Shown piece by piece: positions 41,870 through 51,698 of a stretch of DNA of 64,000 bases. Below the pieces are notes generated by a model. The model had not been told where the DNA came from. It made no database searches and was given only the letters and a program-made list of their open reading frames with translations. The position numbers were made by a program, and so were the translations under genes. Source of the DNA: MPNP01 sp965215545 (GTDB taxonomy: Bacteria; Pseudomonadota; Alphaproteobacteria; Rhodobacterales; Rhodobacteraceae); assembly GCA_965215545.1 (NCBI GenBank), contig OZ244066.1:62001-126000 (forward strand), read 5' to 3'. Each line of letters begins with the position of its first letter. The first letter of the stretch is position 1.

Positions 41870-44662
41870 ATGGGACCCAAAGCGCAGACTCTCGATCTTG
41901 TCATGCCGGCGCATGAGATCTTCGACGATGAGGCCTACCGTGGCAAGATCGAGGACTGGTCAGGCGGTGCCCTGGAGGGGCCGTCCGTCCGCCAGGCAGC
42001 CATCGAATGGCTGTCCGCGTGCCGGGACACTGGCAAGGCCGCGATTGCCGAGGCCGGTCGGCGGGAATTCCGTATCAACCCCTTTGCCGCCCTGCGGACG
42101 GTCCAGTCCTATACCTATCTGACCGACCGCCTCGTCCAGAGCGTCATCGACCTCTCGGTTGGCCCCCTGAACGAAACGGGAGAACCGCTGGATCCGATCG
42201 CTGTCCAGGCTGTGGGCGGCTATGGCCGCGGTGAAATGGCGCCGGAATCCGATGTGGACCTCCTCTTTCTGACGGGCGGCAAACGGTCGGATGCGGTGGG
42301 CACGACGATCGAGTTCATGCTGTACATGCTCTGGGATCTCAAACTCAAGGTGGGACATTCCGTGCGCTCGGTCAAGGAGTGCATCCTGATGGCCAAGGAA
42401 GACCTGACCATTCGTACAGCCATGCTGGAGAGTCGCATGGTCTGGGGTGAGATGGCCATGGTCGAGGAACTCGACGAGCGTCTCTGGAAGGAGGTCTATC
42501 GCACGACCGGCCCGGCCTTTGTCGAGGCCAAACTGGAGGAACGCGAACGGCGTTATGAACGCCAGGGCGGCAACCGGTATCTGCTGGAACCAAACGTCAA
42601 GGAAGGGAAAGGGTGCCTGCGGGACCTGCAGACCCTCTTCTGGATCATGAAATATCTCTACCGGGTTCGGGACAAGGCAGAACTGCTCCAGCGTGATGTC
42701 TTCACTGTCGAGGAATATGAAAAATTCCTCAGCGCCGAGTCCTTCCTGTGGGCGGTCCGCTGCGAATTGCACCGGATCGCCAATCGACCCCAGGACATCC
42801 TGCATTTTGATGCCCAGCCGCTGGTCGCCGAGGCATTGGGGTTTACGGCAACTGTCGATCGTCCTGCAGTCGAGAACTTCATGCAGGATTTTTTCTCCCG
42901 CGTAACCGATGTCGGCGAACTGACCCGGATTTTCCTGACCAAGCTGGAAGAGCAGCACGTCAAACGCCAGCCACTGGTCAAGGGACTCCTCAGGTCAGCG
43001 GGCCTGCGGTTCCGTGCCCAGTTGCCGGATGACTACAGGCACGACGGGGGTCGCCTGAACATCAAGGATCCCGAGAGTTTCCTGCAGGACCCGCTCAATA
43101 TCATCAAACTGTTCGAAACGGGCCTCGCCACCGGTTTGCTGATTCATCCCGATGCCTTTCGTCTCGTTGCAGCCAATCACCATCTGATCGATGACGATCT
43201 CCGCGCCAACCCCGAGACCATGCGCATCTTTCTCGACCTTTTGCTGGCGTACGGCAATCCCGAGCGGGCCCTGCGTCGGATGAACGAAACCGGTGTACTC
43301 GCCCGCCTGATCCCCGAGTTCCACGACATTGTCGCCCTGATGCAGTACAACTCCTATCATCACTACACCGTTGATGAGCACATCATCCAGTGCATCTCGA
43401 TCCTTGCGCAGATCGAACGGGGTGAACAGCATGAATCCCTCCCGGTTGCTTCCTCCATCCTCGCCAAGGGTGTCAATCGCCGCGTTCTCTATGTGGCCCT
43501 GCTCCTGCATGACATCGGCAAGGGGCGTGATGACGACCACTCGGTGCTCGGTGCCACAATCGTCAGGTCGGTCGCGCCCCGGCTGGGACTTGATGGGGAT
43601 GAATGCGAACTGGTCGAGTGGCTGGTGCTGAACCATCTGTTGATGTCGGACACGGCCCAGAAACGGGACATCACGGATCCGGTGACGATCCGGAATTTTG
43701 CCGCCACCGTTGGCAGTCGGACCCGTCTGCGCCTGCTGACGATCCTGACGGTCTGCGATATCATGGGGGTGGGACCGAATGTCTGGAACGATTGGAAGGC
43801 CCAGCTCATCCGGGACCTCTATCATCAATCCCACACGCTGTTGACCGAAGGTCTGACCGATATCGAGGCCATCGATCGTGTCGACGATGCCAAGGCGAGT
43901 TTCCGGGCAGCCATGTCCGGCTGGAGTCCAGAGCAACTCGATGCCGCCTGCGAACGCTTCCCCGACTCCTACTGGCAAGGCATCCCGACGGCAGTCCAGG
44001 TGACCATTGCCAATCTCTTCACTGCGGTCGACAGCGAAACTCTCGGTCTTGATCTCGTCACCGACACGAAGCGCGGTGCAACCCGGGCCTGCTTTGCCAA
44101 GCGGGAGACGCCGGGCCTCTTTGCCCAGATCGCCGGGATCCTGCTCATTCTCGGGGCCCGCATCGTCGACGCCCGGGTCTATACGAGTTCGGACAACTGT
44201 ACCGTGGTTGTGGCGTGGCTGCAGAATACCAGGGGCAAACCCTTCGACAGGGGTCAGATCACCCGGATCAGGACCCAGGTCCATCACTACATCGGCGATC
44301 CCGATGCCGCTGCGGCCAAACTGGCCGACCCGCGCATTCTCAAGCAGAAAACACCCTTTGGCCAGCACGACCGGATGTTTGCCGTGCCAACCGAAATCAC
44401 CATCGACAATGAGGGATCCGAGTATCACACGATCATCGAGGTCGACACAAGGGATCGGGCCGGACTGCTCTACGATCTTGCCCGCACCCTGCATGAAGCC
44501 CAGGTTGTCATCGTCCGGGCCGTCATCGCCACCTATGGGGCCCAGGCCGTCGATGTCTTCTACGTCAAGGACAAATCGGGCCTGAAACTCCTCGCCAGCC
44601 ACCGCCGCCGCAATCTCGCCCGCTACCTTGAGAATGCCATCAATCCCCGGCCGCTGCCTTGA
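41870..44662 (+). CDS. glnD: [Protein-PII] uridylyltransferase / uridylyl-removing enzyme
   Basis: 930 residues, full length. Nucleotidyltransferase site GGYGRGEMAPESDVDLLFL (residues ~116-134), GlnE/UTase helical part (KEGKGCLRDLQTLFWIMKYLYR), HD phosphohydrolase (HHYTVDEHIIQ, LLHDIGKGRDDDHSVLGA, LVLNHLLMSDTAQKRDI) and two C-terminal ACT domains (GLFAQIAGILLILGARIVDARVYTS; GLLYDLARTLHEAQVVIVRAVIATYG) that sense glutamine. It controls PII and so nitrogen assimilation. Start ATG 41870 follows GAGGGGGGA. Adjacency to the ureide operon is consistent with a nitrogen theme. Confidence 0.95.
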   Translation: MGPKAQTLDLVMPAHEIFDDEAYRGKIEDWSGGALEGPSVRQAAIEWLSACRDTGKAAIAEAGRREFRINPFAALRTVQSYTYLTDRLVQSVIDLSVGPLNETGEPLDPIAVQAVGGYGRGEMAPESDVDLLFLTGGKRSDAVGTTIEFMLYMLWDLKLKVGHSVRSVKECILMAKEDLTIRTAMLESRMVWGEMAMVEELDERLWKEVYRTTGPAFVEAKLEERERRYERQGGNRYLLEPNVKEGKGCLRDLQTLFWIMKYLYRVRDKAELLQRDVFTVEEYEKFLSAESFLWAVRCELHRIANRPQDILHFDAQPLVAEALGFTATVDRPAVENFMQDFFSRVTDVGELTRIFLTKLEEQHVKRQPLVKGLLRSAGLRFRAQLPDDYRHDGGRLNIKDPESFLQDPLNIIKLFETGLATGLLIHPDAFRLVAANHHLIDDDLRANPETMRIFLDLLLAYGNPERALRRMNETGVLARLIPEFHDIVALMQYNSYHHYTVDEHIIQCISILAQIERGEQHESLPVASSILAKGVNRRVLYVALLLHDIGKGRDDDHSVLGATIVRSVAPRLGLDGDECELVEWLVLNHLLMSDTAQKRDITDPVTIRNFAATVGSRTRLRLLTILTVCDIMGVGPNVWNDWKAQLIRDLYHQSHTLLTEGLTDIEAIDRVDDAKASFRAAMSGWSPEQLDAACERFPDSYWQGIPTAVQVTIANLFTAVDSETLGLDLVTDTKRGATRACFAKRETPGLFAQIAGILLILGARIVDARVYTSSDNCTVVVAWLQNTRGKPFDRGQITRIRTQVHHYIGDPDAAAAKLADPRILKQKTPFGQHDRMFAVPTEITIDNEGSEYHTIIEVDTRDRAGLLYDLARTLHEAQVVIVRAVIATYGAQAVDVFYVKDKSGLKLLASHRRRNLARYLENAINPRPLP

Positions 44663-44788
44663 ACAGCCTCCGCGGCCACGGTGGGCCCGGGGGACGGCTT
44701 GCAGTGCCATGACCCCATGCTGTATCCGCCACTTCCAGACCCTTGGTGAATCAAGGGTGCATCAGACATTTATATTTGTGGAGGACAC

Positions 44789-45760
44789 ATGAACACACGA
44801 GCCAAGCACGTTCTGGCCGGTCTGGCCATGGCGGTCGGTCTCTCGACCGCCAATATGGCACCGGCGGCGGAATGCATCGCCCCGGCGAACCCCGGTGGCG
44901 GTTGGGACTTCACCTGCCGGACCATCGGCAAGATCATGTACGATATCGGCGCTGTGGACAAACCCATCCAGGTCACCAATATGGCCGGTGGTGGTGGAGG
45001 TCTGGCCTATTCCCACGTCGTCAATGAGCGCAATGATGATCCGGAACTGATCGTCGCAGCATCTTCAGCAACCGCAACCCGTCTGGCCCAGAATGCCTAT
45101 GCGGGCATGACCGCCGACCAGGTGTCGTTCCTTGGCGCCATCGGCGCCGACCCCGGTGTGCTCGTCGTGGCCGCCGACTCGCCCTACCAGACGCTCAATG
45201 ACCTGCTTGATGCCGTCAAGGCTGACCCGTCTTCCGTCACATTCGCTGGTGGGTCCGCAGCGGGTGGCTTTGATCACCTCAAGGTGCTGATGGCACTCGA
45301 CAAGGTTGGATTCAATGACGTGACCTCGGTCAAATATGTCGGACTTGACGGTGGTGCCGATGCGCTGACCCAGACCATCGGTGGCTTCACCCAGGCCATG
45401 ACCGGTGACATTTCGGAAGTTGTCGGCTTCCTGCCGACCGGCGATGTCAGGGTCCTTGCCGTCTTTACCGATGAACGGATCCCCGGATTTGAAACCATCC
45501 CCACTGCCAGGGAACAGGGTGTGGATCTGATCGCCGTCAACTGGCGGGGACTCTATGTCCCGAAGGGTATCTCGAGGGACGCCTACACCCGCTGGTCCGA
45601 GGCGCTGGCCAGGGTGGCAGCATCACCAGAATGGGAAGAGGCCATGCAGGCCAACGGCCTGGCGCCGTTCACCCGGGTTGGGGATGATTTCCAGGACTAT
45701 CTCGCCGAGGTCATCGCGGATATTGAAAGTCTCTCGCGGGATATCGGAGTGATCCAATAG
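44789..45760 (+). CDS. tctC: Tripartite tricarboxylate transporter substrate-binding protein TctC
   Basis: 323 residues; ATG 44789 with GGAGGA upstream. Signal peptide with HVLAGLAMAVGLSTANMAPAAE. The mature protein shows the Bug-receptor pattern: ANPGGGWDFTCRTIGKIM, NMAGGGGGLAYSHV, TFAGGSAAGGFDHLKVLMAL, KYVGLDGGADALTQTIGG and LTERIPGFETIPTAREQG-like DERIPGFETIPTAREQGVDL. Periplasmic receptor for a carboxylate. The stop overlaps the tctB GTG (TAGTG). Confidence 0.93.
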   Translation: MNTRAKHVLAGLAMAVGLSTANMAPAAECIAPANPGGGWDFTCRTIGKIMYDIGAVDKPIQVTNMAGGGGGLAYSHVVNERNDDPELIVAASSATATRLAQNAYAGMTADQVSFLGAIGADPGVLVVAADSPYQTLNDLLDAVKADPSSVTFAGGSAAGGFDHLKVLMALDKVGFNDVTSVKYVGLDGGADALTQTIGGFTQAMTGDISEVVGFLPTGDVRVLAVFTDERIPGFETIPTAREQGVDLIAVNWRGLYVPKGISRDAYTRWSEALARVAASPEWEEAMQANGLAPFTRVGDDFQDYLAEVIADIESLSRDIGVIQ

Positions 45761-46188
45761 TGACCAGTGATCGCTGCTTCGGACTGGCCGTCGTCGCGAT
45801 CACCGGCATCTATCTCTACGGAGCATCAACCATATCGACCGGGTTTCTGCCCGACCCGGTCGGTAGCCGGACATTCCCCTACATTCTCGGTGGCCTCGGT
45901 CTCCTCTGCGGCAGCCTGATCATGTTGCGACCCGACGCCGCGCCGCGCTGGCCCTCACTGGCGATCGTTCTCAAACTCGCCCTGGCAGCTGCCATCATGT
46001 ATGGATTTGCCGAAACGCTGCGGCCTCTGGGCTTCATCATCCCATCGGCCATCACCACCGCGTTCCTGAGCTACCTGATTGCCCCCAATCCTGTGCGCAG
46101 CCTCGTGACTGGCGGCGCCCTGTCGGTCGGACTCTACGTCATCCTGAAACATGGTCTCGGACTGGGTCTCACGGCTTTCTGGTTCTGA
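45760..46188 (+). CDS. tctB: TctB small membrane subunit
   Basis: 142 residues from GTG 45760. Four hydrophobic segments (FGLAVVAITGIYLYGASTIS; FPYILGGLGLLCGSLIML; LALAAAIMYGFAETLRPLGFIIPSA; SLVTGGALSVGLYVILKHGLGLGL) with DPVGSRTFPYILG, the usual TctB motif. Partner of TctA in a secondary transporter. Confidence 0.92.
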   Translation: MTSDRCFGLAVVAITGIYLYGASTISTGFLPDPVGSRTFPYILGGLGLLCGSLIMLRPDAAPRWPSLAIVLKLALAAAIMYGFAETLRPLGFIIPSAITTAFLSYLIAPNPVRSLVTGGALSVGLYVILKHGLGLGLTAFWF

Positions 46189-46201
46189 GGGGGCACGCAT
46201 C

Positions 46202-47707
46202 ATGGAACTGATCGCCAATCTCTCCCAGGGTTTTGCTGTTGCCCTGACCTGGTCAACCCTGGTGCTGGCTGTCTCGGGCTGTTTTGCCGGCACCATTATC
46301 GGATCCCTGCCCGGGCTTGGCCCCTCCAACGGGGTTGCCATCCTGATCCCGCTGGCCTTTGCGCTCGGTCTCGATGCCACCGAGGCCCTGGTCCTGATGA
46401 CCTCGGTCTATTACGGGGCCATGTACGGTGGACGCATCTCGTCCATCCTGCTGAACATTCCCGGCGATGAACCAGCTCTCATGACCACGCTGGACGGCTA
46501 CCCCATGGCCAGACAGGGTCGGGCCGGGGATGCCCTCGTGCTCTCGGGCGTGGCCTCCTTCGTCGGGGCCCTGCTGGCCACGATCGGGCTCATGATCCTG
46601 GCCCCGATCCTGGCCCGCATTGCCTATCTGTTCGGACCGGCCGAGTATTTTGCCCTGTACATGCTGGCCTTTTGTACCCTGGGCGGTCTCTCGTCGCGCA
46701 ACCAGATCAAGGCCGGCCTGGCTGCCGTCATTGGGCTGGCCATCGCCATGATCGGCCTGGACAACACCACGGGACTGCCCCGTCTGACCTTCGGTTCACT
46801 GCATCTGATGGATGGGGTTGATTTCCTCGTTGCCATTGTCGGGCTCTTCGCGGTGGCCGAGATCTTCATCTACATGGAAAGTCATGGCCGGGACTCGGCC
46901 ATCGGAGTCAAGCTCGAGCGGATCACCATTCCGTTCCGGGACATCCGCAACAGTTTCATCACCATGCTGCGGTCCACCGTGATCGGGTTTGTCGCCGGAG
47001 TCCTGCCGGGCGCCGGGGCATCGCTGGGCAGTTTTCTTGCCTACATGGCAGAAAAGTCCGTCGCCCGCGACAAGCAGACCTTCGGCACCGGCAATCCCCG
47101 GGGTGTTGCCGCACCCGAGGCTGGCAACAATGCTGCCGCTGGTGGCGCTCTCGTGCCCATGCTGACCCTCGGCGTGCCCGGATCGGGAACCACAGCCGTC
47201 CTGCTGGCCCTGCTGGTCACCCTCAACATCACGCCCGGGCCCCTGCTCTTCGAGGAACGGCCCGAGGTGGTCTGGGGGCTGATCGCCTCATTGCTGATTG
47301 CCAATTTTGTCCTGCTGATCATGAACGTGCCGCTGGTCAAACTCTTCGTCAAGATCCTGACTGTCCCGCCCTGGATTCTTCTGCCCGGCATCACCATGGT
47401 GGCCTTCGGGGGCATCTACTCGCTCTCGGGCTCGAGTTACGATCTCGTGCTCATGCTGCTGTTCGGGCTGTTCGGGTATCTTTGCCGGAAACTTGACGTC
47501 CCGACCGTCCCGATCATCCTCGGCATCCTGCTTGGCAACCACATGGAAGACAGCCTGCGCCGGGCCATGGTCATCGCGGATGGCGACTGGACCTACCTGT
47601 TTGCCTCCCCGATCTCGATTGTCCTGTGGATTGCGGCCATCGGCGGTTTTGTCGCCCCGATGTTCCTGCGGAACCTGCTCAAACCGCCCGCACCGGTCGA
47701 GGACTGA
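46202..47707 (+). CDS. tctA: TctA large membrane subunit
   Basis: 501 residues from ATG 46202 (GAGGGGGC upstream). About 12 membrane helices; conserved GSLPGLGPSNGVAILIPLAF near the N-terminus, YYGAMYGGRISSILLNIPGD, PGAGASLGSFLAYMAEK and GVPGSGTTAVLLALL are the TctA signature loops. Imports a carboxylate with TctC and TctB, probably for the AtuA-type proteins encoded next. Confidence 0.95.
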   Translation: MELIANLSQGFAVALTWSTLVLAVSGCFAGTIIGSLPGLGPSNGVAILIPLAFALGLDATEALVLMTSVYYGAMYGGRISSILLNIPGDEPALMTTLDGYPMARQGRAGDALVLSGVASFVGALLATIGLMILAPILARIAYLFGPAEYFALYMLAFCTLGGLSSRNQIKAGLAAVIGLAIAMIGLDNTTGLPRLTFGSLHLMDGVDFLVAIVGLFAVAEIFIYMESHGRDSAIGVKLERITIPFRDIRNSFITMLRSTVIGFVAGVLPGAGASLGSFLAYMAEKSVARDKQTFGTGNPRGVAAPEAGNNAAAGGALVPMLTLGVPGSGTTAVLLALLVTLNITPGPLLFEERPEVVWGLIASLLIANFVLLIMNVPLVKLFVKILTVPPWILLPGITMVAFGGIYSLSGSSYDLVLMLLFGLFGYLCRKLDVPTVPIILGILLGNHMEDSLRRAMVIADGDWTYLFASPISIVLWIAAIGGFVAPMFLRNLLKPPAPVED

Positions 47708-47708
47708 C

Positions 47709-49061
47709 ATGACCCGGGTCCTGGTCCCTTCGGGTGTGCTGGGTCTGGGATTTGATCACACCGCCCTCAAGCGCGGCATCGCCGCCGCCCCGGACATCAT
47801 TGCCATTGACGGTGGCTCGACCGACAGCGGCCCCCATGCCCTCGGGACCGGACTCTCGAAATATTCCCGGGCCGTGACCAAGTCCGAGTGGGCGACCCTG
47901 CTGGCCGCCCGCGCTGCCGCCCGGGTCCCCCTGATGATCGGTTCGGCCGGCACGGCCGGCACCGATGCCGGTGTGGACTGGATGCTCGAGATCACTGCCG
48001 AGATCGCAAGGGAGCGCGGCGAACATCTCAGGGTGGCCACCCTCCACGCCTCACTTGCAGCCGATCAGGTGCACAAGGCCCTGGCGGCCGGGACCCTCAC
48101 GCCGCTGGATCCGGCCCCCACCATCGACTCCCGTACCATCACCTCCTGCACGAACATCGTCGCTCTCCTCGGCGCCGAACCCTTCATGGCCGCCCTTGCG
48201 ACCGGTGTGGATATCATCATTGCCGGCCGCTGCACCGACACGGCAACCATCGCCGCCCTGCCGCTCATGGCCGGGGATGATCCCGGCGCCTGCTGGCATG
48301 GTGCCAAGATCGGTGAATGTGGGGCGCTGTGTTCAACGCTGCCCCTGTCAGGCTGCATTCTGATCGAATTCGATGCCGAGGGATTTACGGTCCGGCCGAC
48401 GGCCGGCGGGGCCGCGTGCACACCCCAATCCGTCCATGCCCACATGCTCTACGAAAACGCGGATCCATTGCACCTCCATGAACCCGGTGGCACGCTTGAT
48501 GTCAGCAAGGCCCGGTATGCCGGAACGGGACAGGGCGCAGTGCGGGTCACCGGCTCGGCCTGGCACCCGGCTGACGCCTATCGGGTGAAACTCGAAGGGG
48601 TCGCCCCTGCCGGCTATCGCACCATCATCCTCACGCTGGTCCGCGACCGGGCCTATGTCCGCGCCATCGAGACCTGGCGGGACCAGCTCCTTGCCCATCT
48701 CGTTGCCACACTTCGTGACCGGACGGATTTTGATCCCGACTCCTATACACTCGAACTGCGCCTCATCGGTGTTGATGCCACCCTCGGCCCTCTCGAATTC
48801 CGCCACTCGGATCCCGCCGAGGTGGGCGTTCTCTGCATCGTCAACGCCCCGACCCAGACCATGGCCACCGAGATTGCCAAACTCTGCAACCCGTTCCTCC
48901 TGCATTACCCGCTGGCTGGCTGCGCGGAGATGCCAACCTTCGGATTTCCCTTTTCTCCGGCCGAGCTGGAATGTGGTCCCCAGTATGCCTTCGCCCTCAA
49001 CCATGTCATGACTCTCGATGATCCCTGCGCTGCATCCCGCATGACCCTGGTCACGGTCTGA
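47709..49061 (+). CDS. AtuA-type protein (DUF1446, acyclic terpene utilization family)
   Basis: 450 residues from ATG 47709, which lies one base after the tctA stop. Family hallmarks: SGVLGLGFDHTALKRGIAAA, AIDGGSTDSGPHALGTGLSK, MIGSAGTAGTDAGVDWMLEI, IIAGRCTDTATIAALPLMAG and LHEPGGTLDVSKARY. AtuA-like proteins occur with TctABC-type transporters and with short DUF4387 partners and are thought to act in breakdown of branched or hydroxylated acids; the reaction is not established. Confidence 0.85.
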   Translation: MTRVLVPSGVLGLGFDHTALKRGIAAAPDIIAIDGGSTDSGPHALGTGLSKYSRAVTKSEWATLLAARAAARVPLMIGSAGTAGTDAGVDWMLEITAEIARERGEHLRVATLHASLAADQVHKALAAGTLTPLDPAPTIDSRTITSCTNIVALLGAEPFMAALATGVDIIIAGRCTDTATIAALPLMAGDDPGACWHGAKIGECGALCSTLPLSGCILIEFDAEGFTVRPTAGGAACTPQSVHAHMLYENADPLHLHEPGGTLDVSKARYAGTGQGAVRVTGSAWHPADAYRVKLEGVAPAGYRTIILTLVRDRAYVRAIETWRDQLLAHLVATLRDRTDFDPDSYTLELRLIGVDATLGPLEFRHSDPAEVGVLCIVNAPTQTMATEIAKLCNPFLLHYPLAGCAEMPTFGFPFSPAELECGPQYAFALNHVMTLDDPCAASRMTLVTV

Positions 49062-49390
49062 TGACCACCCTGGGTGACGTGGCCACCGTCCGGTCGAAGA
49101 ATGCCGGACCCTTTGTCCTGACGATCGATGTCTTTTGCCCCACAGTCGCGACCTATGCCCGCATCCGCTCCACCCTGACCGCCGAGAGAGTGGCTGGCTT
49201 GCTGGCTTGCGATGTCGCCACGCTGGCTGTCTTTCCACTGGCCGACCTGCATGTCCTGAAGTTCAGCCTGCCCCGACCGACCGTGCAGGGCAGCCCGGAT
49301 GACCGGGCCATGCATGGTGCCCAATTCGCTGCGCTGCTGGCCGAGTTGCCGCTCCCGGCCACCCGCGATCCCGCTCACCGAGAGTCCTGA
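49061..49390 (+). CDS. DUF4387-family protein (AtuA partner)
   Basis: 109 residues, start overlapping the AtuA stop (TGATG). TLGDVATVRSKNAGPFVLTIDVFC and LAVFPLADLHVLKFSLPRPTVQGSPDDRAMHGAQFAALL are characteristic of the short proteins that always follow AtuA-type genes and are sometimes fused to them. The last 16 bases overlap the end of the convergent hemC gene. Confidence 0.85.
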   Translation: MTTLGDVATVRSKNAGPFVLTIDVFCPTVATYARIRSTLTAERVAGLLACDVATLAVFPLADLHVLKFSLPRPTVQGSPDDRAMHGAQFAALLAELPLPATRDPAHRES

Positions 49391-50274
49391 CATGCCAGCA
49401 ACGCATCGGCTGCCCGTTGGCCGAGCCCGACCGGGTCATGCCGGTCGCCCGTCAGCACCACCGCCCCCACTTGCCGGCCATCGGGACCGAACAGTTGCGC
49501 CGACAGCTGCAAGCACGCCCCATGCCAGGTGGCATGGGCCGCCAGCGGAATGGCACAATCGGCCCCCAACCGGGTCAGGACCGTCCGTTCCGCACGACTG
49601 CAGGCCCATGTCTCCTGATCATTCAGGCATCCGAGCAGCTCGGCCATCCGCTGATCATCCACCCGACGCTCAAGGCCCAGGATCCCCTGGGCAGGGGCCG
49701 GGATCATCGTCGTGACCGGGATCGGGTGGATCGGAACGGAATCGATCCCGAGACGCACCAGACCAGCCATGGCCAGGACAAGACAGGCGCCGTCGCCCCG
49801 CTGGCACCTGTCGATCCGGGTCGGCACATTGCCGCGGATATCCCGGACGACCAGACCCGAATTGATGGCCTGCAACTGCCAATGCCGCCGCAGGCTTGAT
49901 GTTGCCACCCGGGTGCCATCCGGCAAGGCGGCAATGGTCGTCACCGGCGTGCCAACCAGCGCATCACGGGGATCGACCCGGGGCAGGACGCAGTCGATGA
50001 TCAATCCTTCGGGCTGCCTGGCCGGCATGTCCTTGAGGGAGTGGACCGCCAGATCGATCTCACCGGCCAGCAGGGCCGTTTCGATTTCCGAACAGAAGAC
50101 CCCCTTGCCCCCCAGATCCCGAATGGGCCGATCCGTCACCCGGTCCCCCCGGGTGGAGATGGGGACCGCGAGGCAGTCCTCCGGACGCAGGCCCGATGTC
50201 GCCACCAGGGCCGCCATCACCTCATCGGTCTGGGCCCGGGCCAGGGCCGAGCTGCGTGTCCCGATCCGGATCAC
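49375..50274 (-). CDS. hemC: Hydroxymethylbilane synthase (porphobilinogen deaminase)
   Basis: 299 residues from GTG 50274. RIGTRSSALARAQTDEV at the N-terminus, VHSLKDMPARQPEGL with the catalytic Asp, SSLRRHWQLQ and RGNVPTRIDR substrate-binding arginines, APAQGILGLERR, and LGADCAIPLAAHA with the dipyrromethane-cofactor Cys. It polymerises four porphobilinogens. Other heme genes lie next to it (hemE, hemF). Convergent with the DUF4387 gene. Confidence 0.95.
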   Translation of the reverse strand: MIRIGTRSSALARAQTDEVMAALVATSGLRPEDCLAVPISTRGDRVTDRPIRDLGGKGVFCSEIETALLAGEIDLAVHSLKDMPARQPEGLIIDCVLPRVDPRDALVGTPVTTIAALPDGTRVATSSLRRHWQLQAINSGLVVRDIRGNVPTRIDRCQRGDGACLVLAMAGLVRLGIDSVPIHPIPVTTMIPAPAQGILGLERRVDDQRMAELLGCLNDQETWACSRAERTVLTRLGADCAIPLAAHATWHGACLQLSAQLFGPDGRQVGAVVLTGDRHDPVGLGQRAADALLACQDSR

Positions 50275-50654
50275 GCCCTGAACGCCCTCCTGGCCGGAAC
50301 CCGTCGGCGCGCCCGGCCAGCCGCTTCAGCCATCCTGCCGCACGCCATCGTTGATCCCCGGTCTCTTCGTGGCAACATGCCGCTGGATGCCTCCCCCATC
50401 GATTGATCCCGTGCGGCCTTTGCGCATGCGCACGGGCAACCTTCCGGTCGCGACACTTCGCACAGGATGCATGGACAAGCAAATTCATGACACGATGCCC
50501 GGATCGAGCGTCCCGGCAGACCTCGGCTCGAGACCGTCGCCTGGCGTCATCGGCACCCGGGCCGGGTTGATCGGTTGACCCCTTGCCGGGCATTTCTATT
50601 GAAGGTCCCATGCCCGGAGTCGATGCTGCCGGGACGGGCGGATATTGGGGTGCG
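50275..50654. promoter_or_regulatory. hemC-hemE divergent intergenic region
   Basis: 380 bp between two divergent heme genes, so it must hold both promoters. I could not single out convincing -35/-10 elements or an operator. Confidence 0.35.
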
Positions 50655-51695
50655 ATGACCGAGACATCCGGAAAACCACTGTTGCGGGTCCTGGCCGGCG
50701 AAGCACTGCAGCCACCGCCAGTCTGGCTGATGCGGCAGGCCGGGCGCTACCTGCCTGAATACCGGACGGTGCGTGAGCACGCCGGCGACTTTTTGTCCCT
50801 GTGTTATGACCCCGGTCTGGTGCGGGACGTCACCCTGCAGCCCGTGTCGCGGTTTGGTCTCGATGGCGCAATCATCTTTTCCGATATTCTGCTCCTGCCC
50901 CATGCCCTCGGCTGCGCGCTCGAGATTGTCGAAGGGACGGGGCCGATGCTGGATCCGGTGGTGTCGCTGGCTGATGTCAGGGCCCTGCGGGGATCCGGGG
51001 ATGCGCTTGAGCACCTTGGGCCCGTCTATGAGGGGATTGCCTGCACAGCCCGGTCCCTGCCAGCGTCCGTGGCACTGATCGGGTTTGCCGGATCACCCTG
51101 GACGGTGGCAACCTACATGATCATGGGTCAGGGGCGGGATGGACAGGTCCCGGCCCAGGCCTTCGCCAGGGACAATCCCGGCGTCGTGGATGCACTGATG
51201 GATGTTCTGATCGAGGGAACCATTGGCCATCTTGTCAATCAGGTTCAGGCCGGCGCCGAGGTGCTCATGCTGTTTGACAGCTGGGCCGGCATCCTGTCAG
51301 GTGCCGACTATGAGCGGTATGTCCTGACGCCGAACCGGGCGATCGTGGCGGCGCTGCGGACGGCGGTCCCCGCCATCCCGCTCATTGCCTTCCCCCGGGG
51401 CTCCGGCCAGCGCTACACGCTGTTTGTCGAGCAGGTCGGACCGGACTGCATCTCGATTGATCCGGCGGTTGATCCGGTCTGGGCGGCCAAAACCCTGCAA
51501 CCCCACTGTTGCGTGCAGGGCAATCTTGACCCGCTGGACCTTGTGGCGGGGGGCACAGCCCTCAAGACGGGCATCGAGATGGTGCTGGACGCCCTGGGTG
51601 GCGGGGCCCATGTGTTCAATCTCGGTCATGGCATCCTCCCGCCCACGGATCCCGATCACATTCGCCTGCTCGTCGAGTGCATCCGCCAGAGGTGA
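50655..51695 (+). CDS. hemE: Uroporphyrinogen decarboxylase
   Basis: 346 residues from ATG 50655. PPPVWLMRQAGRYLPEYR (substrate-binding Arg), FGLDGAIIFSDILLLPHALG with the catalytic Asp, FAGSPWTVATYMI, AGAEVLMLFDSWAGILS and HVFNLGHGILPPTDPDH are all family signatures. Converts uroporphyrinogen III to coproporphyrinogen III. Divergent from hemC across ~380 bp; ends three bases from the convergent hemF. Confidence 0.96.
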   Translation: MTETSGKPLLRVLAGEALQPPPVWLMRQAGRYLPEYRTVREHAGDFLSLCYDPGLVRDVTLQPVSRFGLDGAIIFSDILLLPHALGCALEIVEGTGPMLDPVVSLADVRALRGSGDALEHLGPVYEGIACTARSLPASVALIGFAGSPWTVATYMIMGQGRDGQVPAQAFARDNPGVVDALMDVLIEGTIGHLVNQVQAGAEVLMLFDSWAGILSGADYERYVLTPNRAIVAALRTAVPAIPLIAFPRGSGQRYTLFVEQVGPDCISIDPAVDPVWAAKTLQPHCCVQGNLDPLDLVAGGTALKTGIEMVLDALGGGAHVFNLGHGILPPTDPDHIRLLVECIRQR

Positions 51696-51698
51696 CTG

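Noticed and set aside
42995..44710. Long minus-strand open frame (571 codons) opposite glnD
   Set aside because: It is the antisense shadow of a full-length glnD in a GC-rich genome. Composition (Gly/Asp/Gln-rich, no domain) and lack of a ribosome site argue against a gene.
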